Numbered from the stretch's first letter, positions 8,281 to 17,186 are shown. The stretch: 63,780 nt of DNA from Alphaproteobacteria bacterium (GCA_016869595.1 VGDT01000014.1:1-63780); one strand, 5' to 3'. Made by a program: numbers and translations. The notes: generated by a model from the sequence alone, not told the origin.

Positions 8281-10572
8281 ATGAGGAAGAGCGTTTTCGC
8301 CTGCGCGGCGGTCGGCGGCGGCGCAGCCATCGGATTGTTTGGTGACGTAACGAGCGCCATGGCTCAGCAGGCCTTGCCGACAATTCAAGTCGGCGCGGCG
8401 AGTCCGATCGCGCGAAGCAAGACTATCGCCGCTCCGCAGTCCCCCCACGCGCCCGGCGGGCGCAGCCGCAGTGTTGCGCGCCCGAGCGGACCCGAGCCGC
8501 GCGACACGGAGGTGGCGCCGCAAGGCGTCCTCCCTATCGTCGCCGATCAGTTCGCGACGGTGACGGTCGTCACCAATAAGGAGCTGCGGCGCTCGCCGGG
8601 CGCGACGCTCGGCGACGTGCTCTTCGCCAAACCAGGCGTCACCGGGTCGAGTTTCGCGCCCGGCGCGGCGAGCCGCCCGATCGTGCGCGGTCTCGATAAT
8701 TACCGCGTGCGAATCCAGGAAAATGGGATCAGCAACAGCGGGGTGTCGGAGCTTGGCGAGGACCACGCCGTTCCGCTTGATCCCGTGGCGGCGAGCCAGG
8801 TCGAGGTGGTGCGCGGCCCCGCCACGCTGCGCTGGGGGTCGCAAGCGATCGGCGGCGTCGTTAACGTCGAGAACAACCGCATCCCCACAGCCTTGCCCTG
8901 CCGTCTTGCGCTTATCCCCACGGCCGAGACTGAGGGCTGCTCGCTCGTCGAGTCTCGCGGGGCTGTGATGACCGTCGACAATGGGCTGGAGAACGCGACG
9001 CTGCTCGATGCCGGCCGCGGCAATGTCGCCGTCCACGTCGACGTGCATGGCCGGCGCGGCAGCGACTATCTGATACCCGGCTATCCCTATCTTTTTCCGC
9101 CCGATCCGCCGCCCCCGGTATTCGGACGGCAGCCCAATTCGTCGATGCGCTCGGCCGGCGGTTCGGTCGGCGCCTCCTATTTCTTTGACGGCGGCTTTGT
9201 CGGCTTCGCGGTGACGCAGTTCAACTCGCGCTATCACATCCCCGGCATCGAGCCGACGGAGACGAATACGCGCATTGAGCTTCGCCAGACGCGCGCGACG
9301 ACTAAGGGCGAGTTCCGTCCGCCGTCGGCCTATATCGAAGCGATCCGCTTCTGGGCGGGGCTGACCGATTACAAGCACCACGAACTCGCCAATGAGGAGG
9401 GCTTCAACGGCGTTCAGCAGACCTTCACCAACAAGGATCTCGAGGCGCGGGTCGAAACGCAGCTTCGTCCGGTCGACTTGTCCTTCGCGACTCTGACAAG
9501 CGCCTTCGGCGTGCAGGGCATGCATCAGATCCTAACCTCGCCAGGACGTGAGGGCGGGCTCTTCGACCCCAATCGGACGCGAAGCGTCGCCGGCTATTGG
9601 TTCAATGAATTCAGACTGACCGACACATCGAGAATGCAGCTTGCGGGACGCATAGAACATGCGACCGTCTCCGGCGCGTTTCCCGAACTCCTCGTCTCCG
9701 GCGAATCTCCCGAATTCCTGATTGAGCCCGGACCGCAAGTCGCTCGCGCGCGAAATTTCACGCCAAAGAGCGGGGCTTTCGGGTTTCTCCAGGATTTGCC
9801 GGAAGGCGTCGTCGCGAGTCTGACTGCGCAATATGTCGAACGCGCGCCGCGCGCTCCGGAGCTCTTTTCGCGCGGCGCCCATGAGGCGACGGGAACTTTC
9901 GACATTGGCAACCCCAATCTTGGAATCGAAGCGGCGAAGACGATCGAGATCGGCCTGCGCCGTCCCTTAGGCCCGTTCCGCTTTGAAGCGACCGCCTATC
10001 TCACGCGCTTCGACGGATTCATCTTCCGCAATCTGACCGGCGCAGTCTGCGAGAGCGATATTGCGAGCTGCGCTTTCGAAGGGGAGGGCGGTCTCCGCCA
10101 GGCGTTCTATGCGCAGCGCAATGCGCTCTTTCGCGGCGCCGAATTTCAGAGCCAGCTCGACGTCGCGCCGCTGGCGGGCGGCGTTTTTGGCGTGGAGCAG
10201 CAATTCGACGTGGTGCGCGCGACATTCGTAGGCGGCGGCAACGTCCCCCGAATCCCGCCCGTCCGCCTCGGCGGCGGAATGTTCTGGCGCGACATGAACT
10301 GGTTGGCGCGCATCAACCTTCTGCACGCTTTCGCGCAGCGCAACATCGACCCGACCAATGAAACGCCGACGAAGGGCTATAATTTGCTGAGGGCCGAAAT
10401 CAGCTACCGCATGCTGTTCGATCCGGGCGACCCGCGCGGCCGCGAACTGACCCTGGGACTTGTCGGCGACAACCTCCTCAACGACGACATCCGCAACAGC
10501 GTCTCTTTCAGGAAGGACGAGGTGCTGCTGCCTGGAGCCAATCTGCGAGTCTTCGTTAATGCGCGCTTTTGA
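8281..10572 (+). CDS. TonB-dependent outer-membrane receptor, ZnuD-like
   Basis: 763 residues from the ATG at 8281, which opens a signal peptide ending around TSAMAQ. An upstream in-frame start at 8218 would begin inside the promoter. The plug domain (residues about 80-200) has TVVTNKELRRSPGATLGDVL, RPIVRGLDNYRVRIQENG and VEVVRGPATLRWGSQAIGGVVN. The segment SELGEDHAVPLDPVAA matches the (S/D)xDHAVxxDP feature I associate with ZnuD zinc receptors. The barrel ends with Phe (VFVNARF), the usual outer-membrane signature. With the Zur-like box, zinc uptake is the best inference; heme or another metal complex is the alternative. Confidence 0.85.
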   Translation: MRKSVFACAAVGGGAAIGLFGDVTSAMAQQALPTIQVGAASPIARSKTIAAPQSPHAPGGRSRSVARPSGPEPRDTEVAPQGVLPIVADQFATVTVVTNKELRRSPGATLGDVLFAKPGVTGSSFAPGAASRPIVRGLDNYRVRIQENGISNSGVSELGEDHAVPLDPVAASQVEVVRGPATLRWGSQAIGGVVNVENNRIPTALPCRLALIPTAETEGCSLVESRGAVMTVDNGLENATLLDAGRGNVAVHVDVHGRRGSDYLIPGYPYLFPPDPPPPVFGRQPNSSMRSAGGSVGASYFFDGGFVGFAVTQFNSRYHIPGIEPTETNTRIELRQTRATTKGEFRPPSAYIEAIRFWAGLTDYKHHELANEEGFNGVQQTFTNKDLEARVETQLRPVDLSFATLTSAFGVQGMHQILTSPGREGGLFDPNRTRSVAGYWFNEFRLTDTSRMQLAGRIEHATVSGAFPELLVSGESPEFLIEPGPQVARARNFTPKSGAFGFLQDLPEGVVASLTAQYVERAPRAPELFSRGAHEATGTFDIGNPNLGIEAAKTIEIGLRRPLGPFRFEATAYLTRFDGFIFRNLTGAVCESDIASCAFEGEGGLRQAFYAQRNALFRGAEFQSQLDVAPLAGGVFGVEQQFDVVRATFVGGGNVPRIPPVRLGGGMFWRDMNWLARINLLHAFAQRNIDPTNETPTKGYNLLRAEISYRMLFDPGDPRGRELTLGLVGDNLLNDDIRNSVSFRKDEVLLPGANLRVFVNARF

Positions 10573-10587
10573 GCGCGCGAGAGGGCA

Positions 10588-10677
10588 GGGCGATCGGGTG
10601 AAGGGTTTCCTCATCCTGAGGAGGCCTCGAAGAGGCCGTCTCGAAGGGCGAGGAAAACAATTCTTCACCGATCGCCC
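10588..10677. repeat. Nested palindromic repeat downstream of the receptor gene
   Basis: Outer arms GGGCGATCGG(G)TGAAG / CTTCACCGATCGCCC enclose TTTCCTC...GAGGAAA and the CTCATCCTGAGGAGGCC...GGCCGTCTCGAAGG core. The same core recurs at 25.2, 31.8 and 39.1 kb. It probably acts as a 3'-end hairpin for the receptor mRNA. Confidence 0.8.
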
Positions 10678-10787
10678 TTGTTAAAGGGGCGTGTTCGGCT
10701 TGATCGCCGGCGCGAAATAGGGCATAGGCGGGGCCAACGAGCCGCTGGGCGTATCCCGGCTAATTCACTATTGCCGGGGTGAGACCG

Positions 10788-10913
10788 ATGAAAGTCCGTA
10801 ACTCTTTGAAAACATTGCGTTCGCGCCATCGCGCCAATCAGATCGTGCGCCGCAAGGGCCGCGTCTATGTGATCAACAAGGTGCAGCGGCGCTACAAGGC
10901 GCGCCAGGGCTGA
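10788..10913 (+). CDS. rpmJ: 50S ribosomal protein L36
   Basis: 41 residues, [14 protein letters not shown]... ending RRYKARQG. Highly basic. It lacks the CXXC...C...H zinc ribbon of the other L36 type, so it is the zinc-independent form usual in Alphaproteobacteria. This is of interest beside a probable zinc-regulated receptor, although the form is normal for this class. A monocistronic gene followed by an intrinsic terminator. Below the usual ORF length cutoff, but identity is clear. Confidence 0.95.
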   Translation: MKVRNSLKTLRSRHRANQIVRRKGRVYVINKVQRRYKARQG

Positions 10914-10945
10914 GTTGCTCCGCCCGAGAGGCGACTGCTGCAAAG

Positions 10946-10975
10946 AGGGCCGGAGCGTAAGCTCGCGGCCCTTTT
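10946..10975 (+). terminator. Intrinsic terminator of rpmJ
   Basis: AGGGCC-G-GAGC-GTAA-GCTC-GC-GGCCCT followed by TTT. GC-rich stem with a GTAA loop, 33 bp after the rpmJ stop. Confidence 0.85.
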
Positions 10976-10997
10976 GATTTTCCGCGAGTCAGCCGCG

Positions 10998-11945
10998 CTA
11001 AGTGTTGGCGTCTCCCGAAACGCCCATCAGCGCGAGCACATGGGCGTTCACCGAGCGGCTGAGGGCGTCGACGTCATAGCCGCCTTCCAGCATCGAGACG
11101 ATTCGCCCGCCGCAGCGCCGGTCTGCGATCTCCATCAGCCGTTTGGTCGCGTCGCCAAAATCTGCCTCGCGCAGCCGCAATCCGCCGAGCGGGTCGCGCT
11201 CATGGGCGTCAAAGCCCGCTGAAATCAGGATCAGGTCGGGCGCGAAATCGCGCACGCGCGGCAGGATTCGATCGACAAGCGCCTCCTGAAAGGCTTCGCC
11301 GGTCGAGCCGGCGAGAAGCGGCGCGTTGACGATCGTGTCGTGAACGCCCGTCTCGTTGCGTCCGCCGGTGCCGGGATAGAACGGCGCCTGATGGGTCGAG
11401 CAGAACAGCGTCGTCTCGTCGGCCCAGAAAATCTCTTGCGTGCCGTTGCCATGATGAACGTCGAAATCGACGATCGCGACCCTTTCGGTCCCATGCGCCG
11501 TCTGGGCGTGGCGGGCGGCGACGGCGATATTGTTGAAAAAGCAAAACCCCATCGGATTGTGCGCGCCGGCGTGGTGCCCAGGGGGGCGCACGGCGACGAA
11601 GGCGTTGTCGGCTCGACCCGACATGACCTCGTCAACAGCGGCGACGGCCCCGCCGGCGGCGCGCCAGGCGGCTTCGAGCGTCTTCGGACACATCAGCGTA
11701 TCGGCGTCGAGCGCAGCATAGCCTTCGCGTGGCGCGGCGCGCTCAAGGGCCGAGAGATAGGACTGGGGGTGGACGCGCTGCAGAGCTTCCGGCTCCGCCC
11801 TGGGCGCGCTCAAGCGAATCAGAGGGGCGAATCGCGCCTGCTCCAAGCCGCGCTCGATCGCTCGTAATCGTTCAGGGCGCTCAGGATGGCCGGGACCCAT
11901 CTCGTGATCGAGCCCGCTCTCATGAGTGACGAAAAGGGTTTTCAC
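10998..11945 (-). CDS. Histone deacetylase / acetoin-utilisation family deacetylase
   Basis: Zn-dependent deacylase of the HDAC/AcuC/acetylpolyamine amidohydrolase family. From the GTG at 11945 it is 315 residues, starting KTLFVTHESGLDHEMGPGHPERPERL. Active-site motifs are RPPGHHAG, the tandem-His/Asp charge relay DFDVHHGNG, the Asp of LISAGFDAHERDPLGGL and the C-terminal LEGGYD. The open frame continues upstream to 12149, but that extension shows no family similarity to me. An ATG at 12023 is the other possible start. The substrate (polyamine, acetoin-related or protein) is unknown. Divergent from the L,D-transpeptidase gene. Confidence 0.92.
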   Translation of the reverse strand: MKTLFVTHESGLDHEMGPGHPERPERLRAIERGLEQARFAPLIRLSAPRAEPEALQRVHPQSYLSALERAAPREGYAALDADTLMCPKTLEAAWRAAGGAVAAVDEVMSGRADNAFVAVRPPGHHAGAHNPMGFCFFNNIAVAARHAQTAHGTERVAIVDFDVHHGNGTQEIFWADETTLFCSTHQAPFYPGTGGRNETGVHDTIVNAPLLAGSTGEAFQEALVDRILPRVRDFAPDLILISAGFDAHERDPLGGLRLREADFGDATKRLMEIADRRCGGRIVSMLEGGYDVDALSRSVNAHVLALMGVSGDANT

Positions 11946-12178
11946 TGCTGCGAGGCAATCCGGGCGAGCGGCGCTACGCCAGTCAACGTCCTGATTTTCC
12001 GCCCTCTGGGACTGTCTGTCCATGAAAAAGAAATTGCAAAGTTCAAGCGCGGCCCCCCGTGGCTTTGCGTGGCGCCGGCGCAACAGTAGGGGAATAATTC
12101 CGAAGACGTGATCACAGCCCCAAAGTTCATGATAAGAAAATCGTAACAACTGTTTTGCGGCGGAAAGGAGTGCCGGAA

Positions 12179-12790
12179 ATGAGTTTCAGATATGTGACGG
12201 CGGCAGCGCTTCTCGCTGTCTCTCTCGCGGGTTGCAACGTCGCGGGGACGCCTCTTCCCGATCCGAGGATGAGCGGTCGCGACGCCGAATTCATGGCGCT
12301 CGCGCCGAAGGCTGGAGTCAGCTCGCAATACGAACGTTACCTGGTCGATTACAGGACCAACGAACCCGTTGGCTCGATCATCGTCGATAACCGCTCGAAA
12401 TTCCTCTATTATGTCATGCCGGGCGGCAAGGCGGTGCGCTACGGCGTCGCCACCGGCCAGGACGCGATGGCCTTCACTGGCCGCGCCTATGTCGGCGGCA
12501 TGCAGGAATGGCCGCGCTGGATTCCGCCGAAGGACATGCTTGCGCGCTGGCCGCATCTGCAGCCTACGGCGGACGCGGGCGGTCTGCCCGGCGGTCCCGA
12601 CAACCCGCTCGGCTCGCGCGCCCTCTACCTCTATCAGAACGGTAGGGACACGCTCTATCGCATCCACGGCACCAATGAGCCCGACAAGATCGGACAGGCC
12701 GTGTCCTCGGGCTGCATTCGCATGCGCGACATTGACGCGATCGATCTTTACAACCGCGTGAAGGTCGGCACGAAAGTCGTCGTGCTCTAA
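12179..12790 (+). CDS. L,D-transpeptidase lipoprotein (YkuD domain)
   Basis: 203 residues. Lipoprotein signal peptide with lipobox LAGC, so the mature protein is lipid-anchored. The YkuD domain has the catalytic signature HGTNEPDKIGQAVSSGCIRM (His and Cys nucleophile). Expected to make 3-3 peptidoglycan crosslinks or attach proteins to peptidoglycan. The ATG at 12179 is 8 bp after AAAGGAG, preferred over an upstream in-frame codon at 12155. A second YkuD protein is encoded at 63072-63599. Confidence 0.94.
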   Translation: MSFRYVTAAALLAVSLAGCNVAGTPLPDPRMSGRDAEFMALAPKAGVSSQYERYLVDYRTNEPVGSIIVDNRSKFLYYVMPGGKAVRYGVATGQDAMAFTGRAYVGGMQEWPRWIPPKDMLARWPHLQPTADAGGLPGGPDNPLGSRALYLYQNGRDTLYRIHGTNEPDKIGQAVSSGCIRMRDIDAIDLYNRVKVGTKVVVL

Positions 12791-12819
12791 GTCCGCAGAC
12801 TTTCAGCAAAGTTTTATGG

Positions 12820-12855
12820 CGCCCTCCGCTCATGCGAGAGGGCGTCATCCGTTTT
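12820..12855 (+). terminator. Probable terminator of the L,D-transpeptidase gene
   Basis: CGCCCTC...GAGGGCG stem (12820-12826 / 12838-12844) with an 11-nt loop, then TCATCCGTTTT. The T-run is short and offset. Confidence 0.5.
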
Positions 12856-13018
12856 GATGAAGCTATTTTACGCGCGCGGCGCCACTCCCTAACGCCATAG
12901 CCAAAGCAGAGCCCAGTCGCTTGACGCGCGGGTGCGCTGTCGCACTGCGTCTTGGCGACGCGACTCCTAAGGTCGCGATGCTCGCAAGATGCGGGTGACG
13001 GAAGAGGGGGAAACGATC

Positions 13019-13159
13019 ATGCGTCCGACGAACAACATCAGCTGCCTCGTCTTGGTTGTTTGCGTTCTTTTGCTGGAAGTCGCGGGCGCTGGCGCTTACC
13101 TCGCGTCAGCAAAGGCGAATCCCTCTGACGCTTGCTACGGCTATGCGATTTGCCAATAA
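13019..13159 (+). CDS. Small secreted peptide with CX5C tail, paralogue A
   Basis: 46 residues, below usual gene-calling size. The ATG is preceded by GAAGAGGGGGAAACGATC, a good ribosome-binding site. Residues 8-31 form a hydrophobic signal peptide or anchor ending LASA. The remaining tail is KANPSDACYGYAICQ. The tail motif D-x-C-[YF]-G-Y-A-I-C-[QE] recurs at the extreme C-terminus of the peptide encoded at 13333-13464. Between the two, the codons for the second Tyr, Ala and Ile differ only at third positions, which supports selection on the protein. Function unknown: the two Cys could form a small disulfide loop, bind a metal or be a modification site. Confidence 0.7.
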   Translation: MRPTNNISCLVLVVCVLLLEVAGAGAYLASAKANPSDACYGYAICQ

Positions 13160-13332
13160 ATTTTTATGTGCTCTGCAAAGTTTCATGGAACGCGCGTCCC
13201 GCTCCTGCGTTTTATTTTGCGAAAGGCCGGCGCGCCCAGAAATCTCGATGCTCGAAAGAGCGGAGACGAGGAGCGCCGCGCCTTTCAAAAATTTTGACAA
13301 CGGTTGAGCGAAAGGCGGAGGCGGGGCCCGTC

Positions 13333-13464
13333 ATGCGCAATTTGGCTTTGTATGCGATGCTTCTATTTATGTTCGCGGCGAGCGTTGCGAGCGCCGCGAC
13401 CTTTCTTACGCGCTCGTCGCCAAACGGCGACGATTTTTGCTTCGGCTACGCAATCTGCGAATAA
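13333..13464 (+). CDS. Small secreted peptide with CX5C tail, paralogue B
   Basis: 43 residues: signal peptide MRNLALYAMLLFMFAASVAS, cut probably after ASA, then a 22-residue mature peptide ending SSPNGDDFCFGYAICE. It shares CxGYAIC with paralogue A but has a different signal sequence, so it is not a recent exact duplication. The ATG follows GGCGGAGGCGGGGCCCGTC. A longer open frame reaches back to 13132 but would destroy the signal peptide and run through A-rich non-coding-like sequence. It is convergent with the membrane-protein gene at 13491-14057. Confidence 0.72.
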   Translation: MRNLALYAMLLFMFAASVASAATFLTRSSPNGDDFCFGYAICE

Positions 13465-13490
13465 TCACGCTCCAATAACCGCGTTTTGGT

Positions 13491-14057
13491 TCATGCCGAA
13501 CGCTTTTGGCGTGCGAGTTCGCGTAAGCGTTCGACGCTTCGCATAAGCGCGCCGGCCTCGATGCCGATGAATCCTTCAATTCGCCGGCACAGGGCATCCG
13601 CCATCGCATAAACGCGTTGCTTATAAGGCGCGACGAGTTTGCTCGCCCATGCGCGAATGGCGAGGATGACGGTATAGAGTTGGCGAAAGCGCTCCATCTG
13701 CATCAGCTTGTCGCGACAGATATCGAAAAGAAACGACATGAAGCCGAGCGCCACGGTCTTGGCGAACAGGATCGTGAGAAGCCCGCTCAGGAAACGTCCG
13801 TGCGCGATGAGTTCGAAGCCCACCAGTTTTGCCGGCAGAATGGCGAAGAACGGAGCGATAAACACGCCGAGCGTCTTCATCGGCGTCAGAGTCGCAACGA
13901 AATCCTTAAGCCGCTGCACATAATGTTCGAGCTTGAGCGCGCGTCCGAGCGCATGGAGCCATTCGCTGAAATGGTCCCACAGCCAGGTTTCAATCAAGAA
14001 GAGGACGGCAAGCGCGAACCAGAAGCCGTCCTTTAGACGCCGCTTCCAATTTTCCAT
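13491..14057 (-). CDS. Membrane protein of unknown function
   Basis: 188 residues from the ATG at 14057, which has an excellent AAGGAGGAAGCG ribosome-binding site. One hydrophobic segment near the N-terminus (GFWFALAVLFLIETWLW), two more around residues 60-105 (LGVFIAPFFAILPAKLVGF, FLSGLLTILFAKTVALGF), then a long charged helical tail. I know no functional family for it. It is convergent with the CX5C peptide genes, with stops only 27 bp apart, but no functional link can be shown. Confidence 0.75.
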   Translation of the reverse strand: MENWKRRLKDGFWFALAVLFLIETWLWDHFSEWLHALGRALKLEHYVQRLKDFVATLTPMKTLGVFIAPFFAILPAKLVGFELIAHGRFLSGLLTILFAKTVALGFMSFLFDICRDKLMQMERFRQLYTVILAIRAWASKLVAPYKQRVYAMADALCRRIEGFIGIEAGALMRSVERLRELARQKRSA

Positions 14058-14115
14058 CGCTTCCTCCTTCCACATGCCACGCGCCTCGCGCCGGCGTGCG
14101 CGGTCATAATCAAGC

Positions 14116-15540
14116 TCAGATGTGAATGGCGCGCTTGGCGACGGCGAAAGCCGCCTCGCGCATCGCCTCGGAGAGGGTTGGATGCGCGTGGCAGGTGCGC
14201 GCGAGATCTTCCGACGAGCCGGAAAATTCCATCAGCACGGCGGCTTCGGCGATCATTTCTCCAGCCCCTGCGCCGAGAATATGAACGCCGATCACCCGGT
14301 CGGTCGCGGCGTCGGCGATGATCTTCACGAAACCGTCGGTCGCGCGCATTGCGCGCGCGCGGCCATTAGCGGTGAAGGGAAATTTGCCAATCGCGACTTC
14401 GGTCCCCTTGGATTTCGCCTCTTCCTCGGTGACGCCCACCGCGGCGACTTCCGGCATCGTGTAGACGACGCTCGGAATGACGTCGTAATTCACGTGACCA
14501 GCCTCTCCGGCGAGGATTTCGGCGATGGCGATACCTTCGTCCTCAGCCTTATGCGCGAGCATCGGTCCGCGCACGACGTCGCCGATGGCGTAGACGCCCG
14601 GAACATTCGTCGCGAAACCTTTGTCGATGACGATGCGCCCGCGCTCTAAGGCGATCCCGGCGTCTTCCAGCCCAAGACCTTGCGTGAAGGGAATGCGTCC
14701 GGTCGCAATGAGCAAGGCGTCGGCCTCGATCTTGTCCGACGTTGCGCCGTCGACCGACGAAAAGGAGACGATGGCGCGCTCGTCCTTGCTCGTCCCTGCG
14801 CGCTCGACGCCTGTGACCTTGGAGGCGAGACGGAAGTCGAAGCCCTGCTTTTCGAGAATCTTCTGGAAGCGCGTCGCGATTTCGAGATCGAAGCCCGGCA
14901 GAATGCGGTCGAGAAATTCGATCGCGATCACTTCGGCGCCCAGCCGACGCCAGACCGACCCAAGCTCGAGTCCAATGACGCCCGCGCCCACCACGACGAG
15001 CCGCTTCGGCGGCTTGGCGAGGACTAAGGCGCCGGTCGAAGAAAGAATGAGCTTTTCGTCGATCGCGATCTCTTCGCCGGAAGCGCCGCGCAACGGCGCG
15101 ACGGTCGAGCCGGTGGCGATGACGATGTTTTTCGTTTCAAGCGTCTGGACGCCGCCGTCGGCGCCCTGCACTTCGACTCGCCCGGCGCTCTTCAGCCGTC
15201 CGACGCCGCGGAACGAGTCGATCTTGTGCTTCCTGAAGAGAAAAGCGACGCCGTTGACGTTCGCGCCGACGGTGTCGTTCTTATGTTTCATCATCGCCGA
15301 AAGATCGAGCCGCGGCGGATCGACGATGACGCCAAGCGGCGCTAATCCATGCGCCGCCTCCTCGAACATATGCGAAGCGTGAAGCAGCGCCTTCGACGGG
15401 ATGCAGCCGACGTTGAGGCAGGTGCCGCCGAATGTCGGGTCTTTCTCGACGACGGCCGTCTTCAATCCGAGTTGCGCCGCGCGGATCGCGCAAACGTATC
15501 CCCCCGGACCGGATCCGATCACGATAAGATCGTAGGTCAT
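14116..15540 (-). CDS. lpd: Dihydrolipoyl dehydrogenase (E3)
   Basis: FAD flavoprotein that reoxidises lipoyl groups of 2-oxoacid dehydrogenase complexes with NAD+. 474 residues. FAD motif VIGSGPGGYVCAIRAAQLG, redox disulfide GGTCLNVGCIPSK (about residues 39-51), NAD motif VVGAGVIGLELGSVW, the second FAD motif VYAIGDVVRGPMLAHKAEDEG and the C-terminal catalytic CHAHPTLSEA. The start at 15540 is the common family N-terminus. No other complex subunit is in the window, so it sits as a single gene here. Confidence 0.96.
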   Translation of the reverse strand: MTYDLIVIGSGPGGYVCAIRAAQLGLKTAVVEKDPTFGGTCLNVGCIPSKALLHASHMFEEAAHGLAPLGVIVDPPRLDLSAMMKHKNDTVGANVNGVAFLFRKHKIDSFRGVGRLKSAGRVEVQGADGGVQTLETKNIVIATGSTVAPLRGASGEEIAIDEKLILSSTGALVLAKPPKRLVVVGAGVIGLELGSVWRRLGAEVIAIEFLDRILPGFDLEIATRFQKILEKQGFDFRLASKVTGVERAGTSKDERAIVSFSSVDGATSDKIEADALLIATGRIPFTQGLGLEDAGIALERGRIVIDKGFATNVPGVYAIGDVVRGPMLAHKAEDEGIAIAEILAGEAGHVNYDVIPSVVYTMPEVAAVGVTEEEAKSKGTEVAIGKFPFTANGRARAMRATDGFVKIIADAATDRVIGVHILGAGAGEMIAEAAVLMEFSGSSEDLARTCHAHPTLSEAMREAAFAVAKRAIHI

Positions 15541-15614
15541 GTCATCCGCAACTCAAAAATGGCGCCGGTTCTCTCAGATAAGCTCTCTCGAGATGAACTC
15601 TGGATAAACGGCGC

Positions 15615-16043
15615 TTAGCCGGCGGCCCAGACGTAAATGAACGTCGCCACGACGCCGAGCGCAGTTTGACCGAGTTCCAGACGGCCCCAGAGGTCGATGA
15701 CTTTGCGCGCCTCATGCGCCGCATCGGCTTCGATGAGCGCCAGGATGCGATTGTTGAGCGGCACGATGGCGAGATAGGTGTAGGGCCAGGTCGCAATGGC
15801 GACGAGCGCGCCGAAAAGCCATCTGACGTCATCGAGCTCACGAAAAGCGATGAAGCCAAAAAGGGCGGCGAGAAACGCAAGACTCGCGAGCACGATGAAG
15901 CCGCGGTGGTCGGATGGCTCCCATTCCTCGATGAGCGCGTCATCACTGAGCGCCAGCCGCGCGGGCTGCTCAACGTAATTGACATAAAGCGACGCGCCGG
16001 TGAAAGCGCCAGCCGCCGCGAGCGCGAGCGAACCAATGATCAT
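15615..16043 (-). CDS. DUF1772-like membrane protein
   Basis: 142 residues with four hydrophobic segments. The features PARLALSDDALIEEWEPSDHRGF, AIATWPYTYLAIVPLNNRIL and LWGRLELGQTALG match the DUF1772 family (anthrone oxygenase-like fold), whose bacterial members are uncharacterised. ATG at 16043. A lone gene upstream of lpd on the same strand, with a 74-bp gap. Confidence 0.75.
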   Translation of the reverse strand: MIIGSLALAAAGAFTGASLYVNYVEQPARLALSDDALIEEWEPSDHRGFIVLASLAFLAALFGFIAFRELDDVRWLFGALVAIATWPYTYLAIVPLNNRILALIEADAAHEARKVIDLWGRLELGQTALGVVATFIYVWAAG

Positions 16044-16121
16044 TCAAACAGTCCTTTGACGGTCGGCAGGCGCATCGACGTTTGCGGCAAATCATCGCCG
16101 CCGCCGACGCGCCAAGCTTCT

Positions 16122-17186
16122 TTAAGCTGATTCGATCGCTTCTTCGTCACAGACGACGCGCGCGTTGTCTTCGGCTTCCGCGGCGATGTCGATCTTCACC
16201 GCCTTGACCGCTTCTTTCTCTTTTTGGCGATCCGTGAAGTGATCGAAGAAGATCTGCATCGCGCGATCTACGCCGTAAGGATTAATCCGGCGCGTGTCCT
16301 CGCGATAGAACATCGACACGTTGGGCGAGACCGTCGCGAGATCGTAGGACGGGAAATAGGCGATGTTCGGCCGCGCGCGCACCACTTCGTCCGCGGCCGC
16401 GCGAAGAATGGCCTTTACGGCGCTGTTCGATTCGATAACGTGCCGGTCCTCATAGGTTGCGATGATTCCCACGGGCGATACGCTCAGCACGATGCGAACA
16501 CTAGGATTGACTTCTCGAATGCGGTCAATAGCCGCCAAGAAGTCGCGGACCACTTCGCTGACCGTCATATTATAAAATTCGAAGACGTTCGGATCCCATT
16601 CGCCGCCGGCGACGCCCGGCGCAAGCTGCAGGATCGCGCCATCTGGCTTATGACGCCACGTCTCGGTATGGCCGAAAGTGAAGACGAAAACGTCCATCGT
16701 TTCCAGCATGTGCCGGACAGCGGCGAAATGCCGCTCGCGATCGGCGCGCATCTCCTCCAGGGTGGCGTATCCATCGGGTTCGATGCGCGGCCGGAACGGA
16801 TCGACGAAGCGGCCGTCCTCGGGGCGATTCCAGTAGTCGAGTTGCGGCTTGAAACGCCCATAGACACGCTCGATCAACTGCAAAAATTGCGCGGTTGTGT
16901 AGAGATTGCCGTAGCGGCAGGAATACATCGAGTAATTGCGATGAAGCGCCTCGCTCGCCGACATGCCGGCCGGGGGCTGCTCGGCGAGATAATAATGGAA
17001 TCCGCTCGCTTGCAGGCGCATGGCGATTTCCTGCGCGAAGCAGCTGCCGCCGGTCGCGACCTTGTCATCCGGCGAGATTTTGAAAGGCGTGCGAATGATC
17101 GGATCAAGCGCGAAAGGCGGCAGAGACGTCACCGCCTTGCGCCAAAAGCGATGGTCGGGTAGGGAGCTATAGGGGTTCTCCGCCAT
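16122..17186 (-). CDS. GSCFA-domain protein
   Basis: 354 residues. Carries the name-giving motif ATGGSCFAQEIA (GSCFA at 47-51), then RNYSMYSCRYGNLYTTAQFLQL, FTFGHTETW and LSVSPVGIIATYED. The family is an SGNH-like esterase/transferase fold found near surface-polysaccharide genes: the Ser of GS and a late Asp-x-x-His are likely catalytic. Its divergent neighbour is a WcbI-like gene, another family of the same kind, which supports a role in modifying surface carbohydrate. ATG at 17186. Confidence 0.9.
   Translation of the reverse strand: MAENPYSSLPDHRFWRKAVTSLPPFALDPIIRTPFKISPDDKVATGGSCFAQEIAMRLQASGFHYYLAEQPPAGMSASEALHRNYSMYSCRYGNLYTTAQFLQLIERVYGRFKPQLDYWNRPEDGRFVDPFRPRIEPDGYATLEEMRADRERHFAAVRHMLETMDVFVFTFGHTETWRHKPDGAILQLAPGVAGGEWDPNVFEFYNMTVSEVVRDFLAAIDRIREVNPSVRIVLSVSPVGIIATYEDRHVIESNSAVKAILRAAADEVVRARPNIAYFPSYDLATVSPNVSMFYREDTRRINPYGVDRAMQIFFDHFTDRQKEKEAVKAVKIDIAAEAEDNARVVCDEEAIESA

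Noticed and set aside
8260-9525. 421-aa minus-strand frame opposite the TonB receptor gene
   Set aside because: Composition is typical of an antisense shadow and no domain is seen; the receptor frame is certain.
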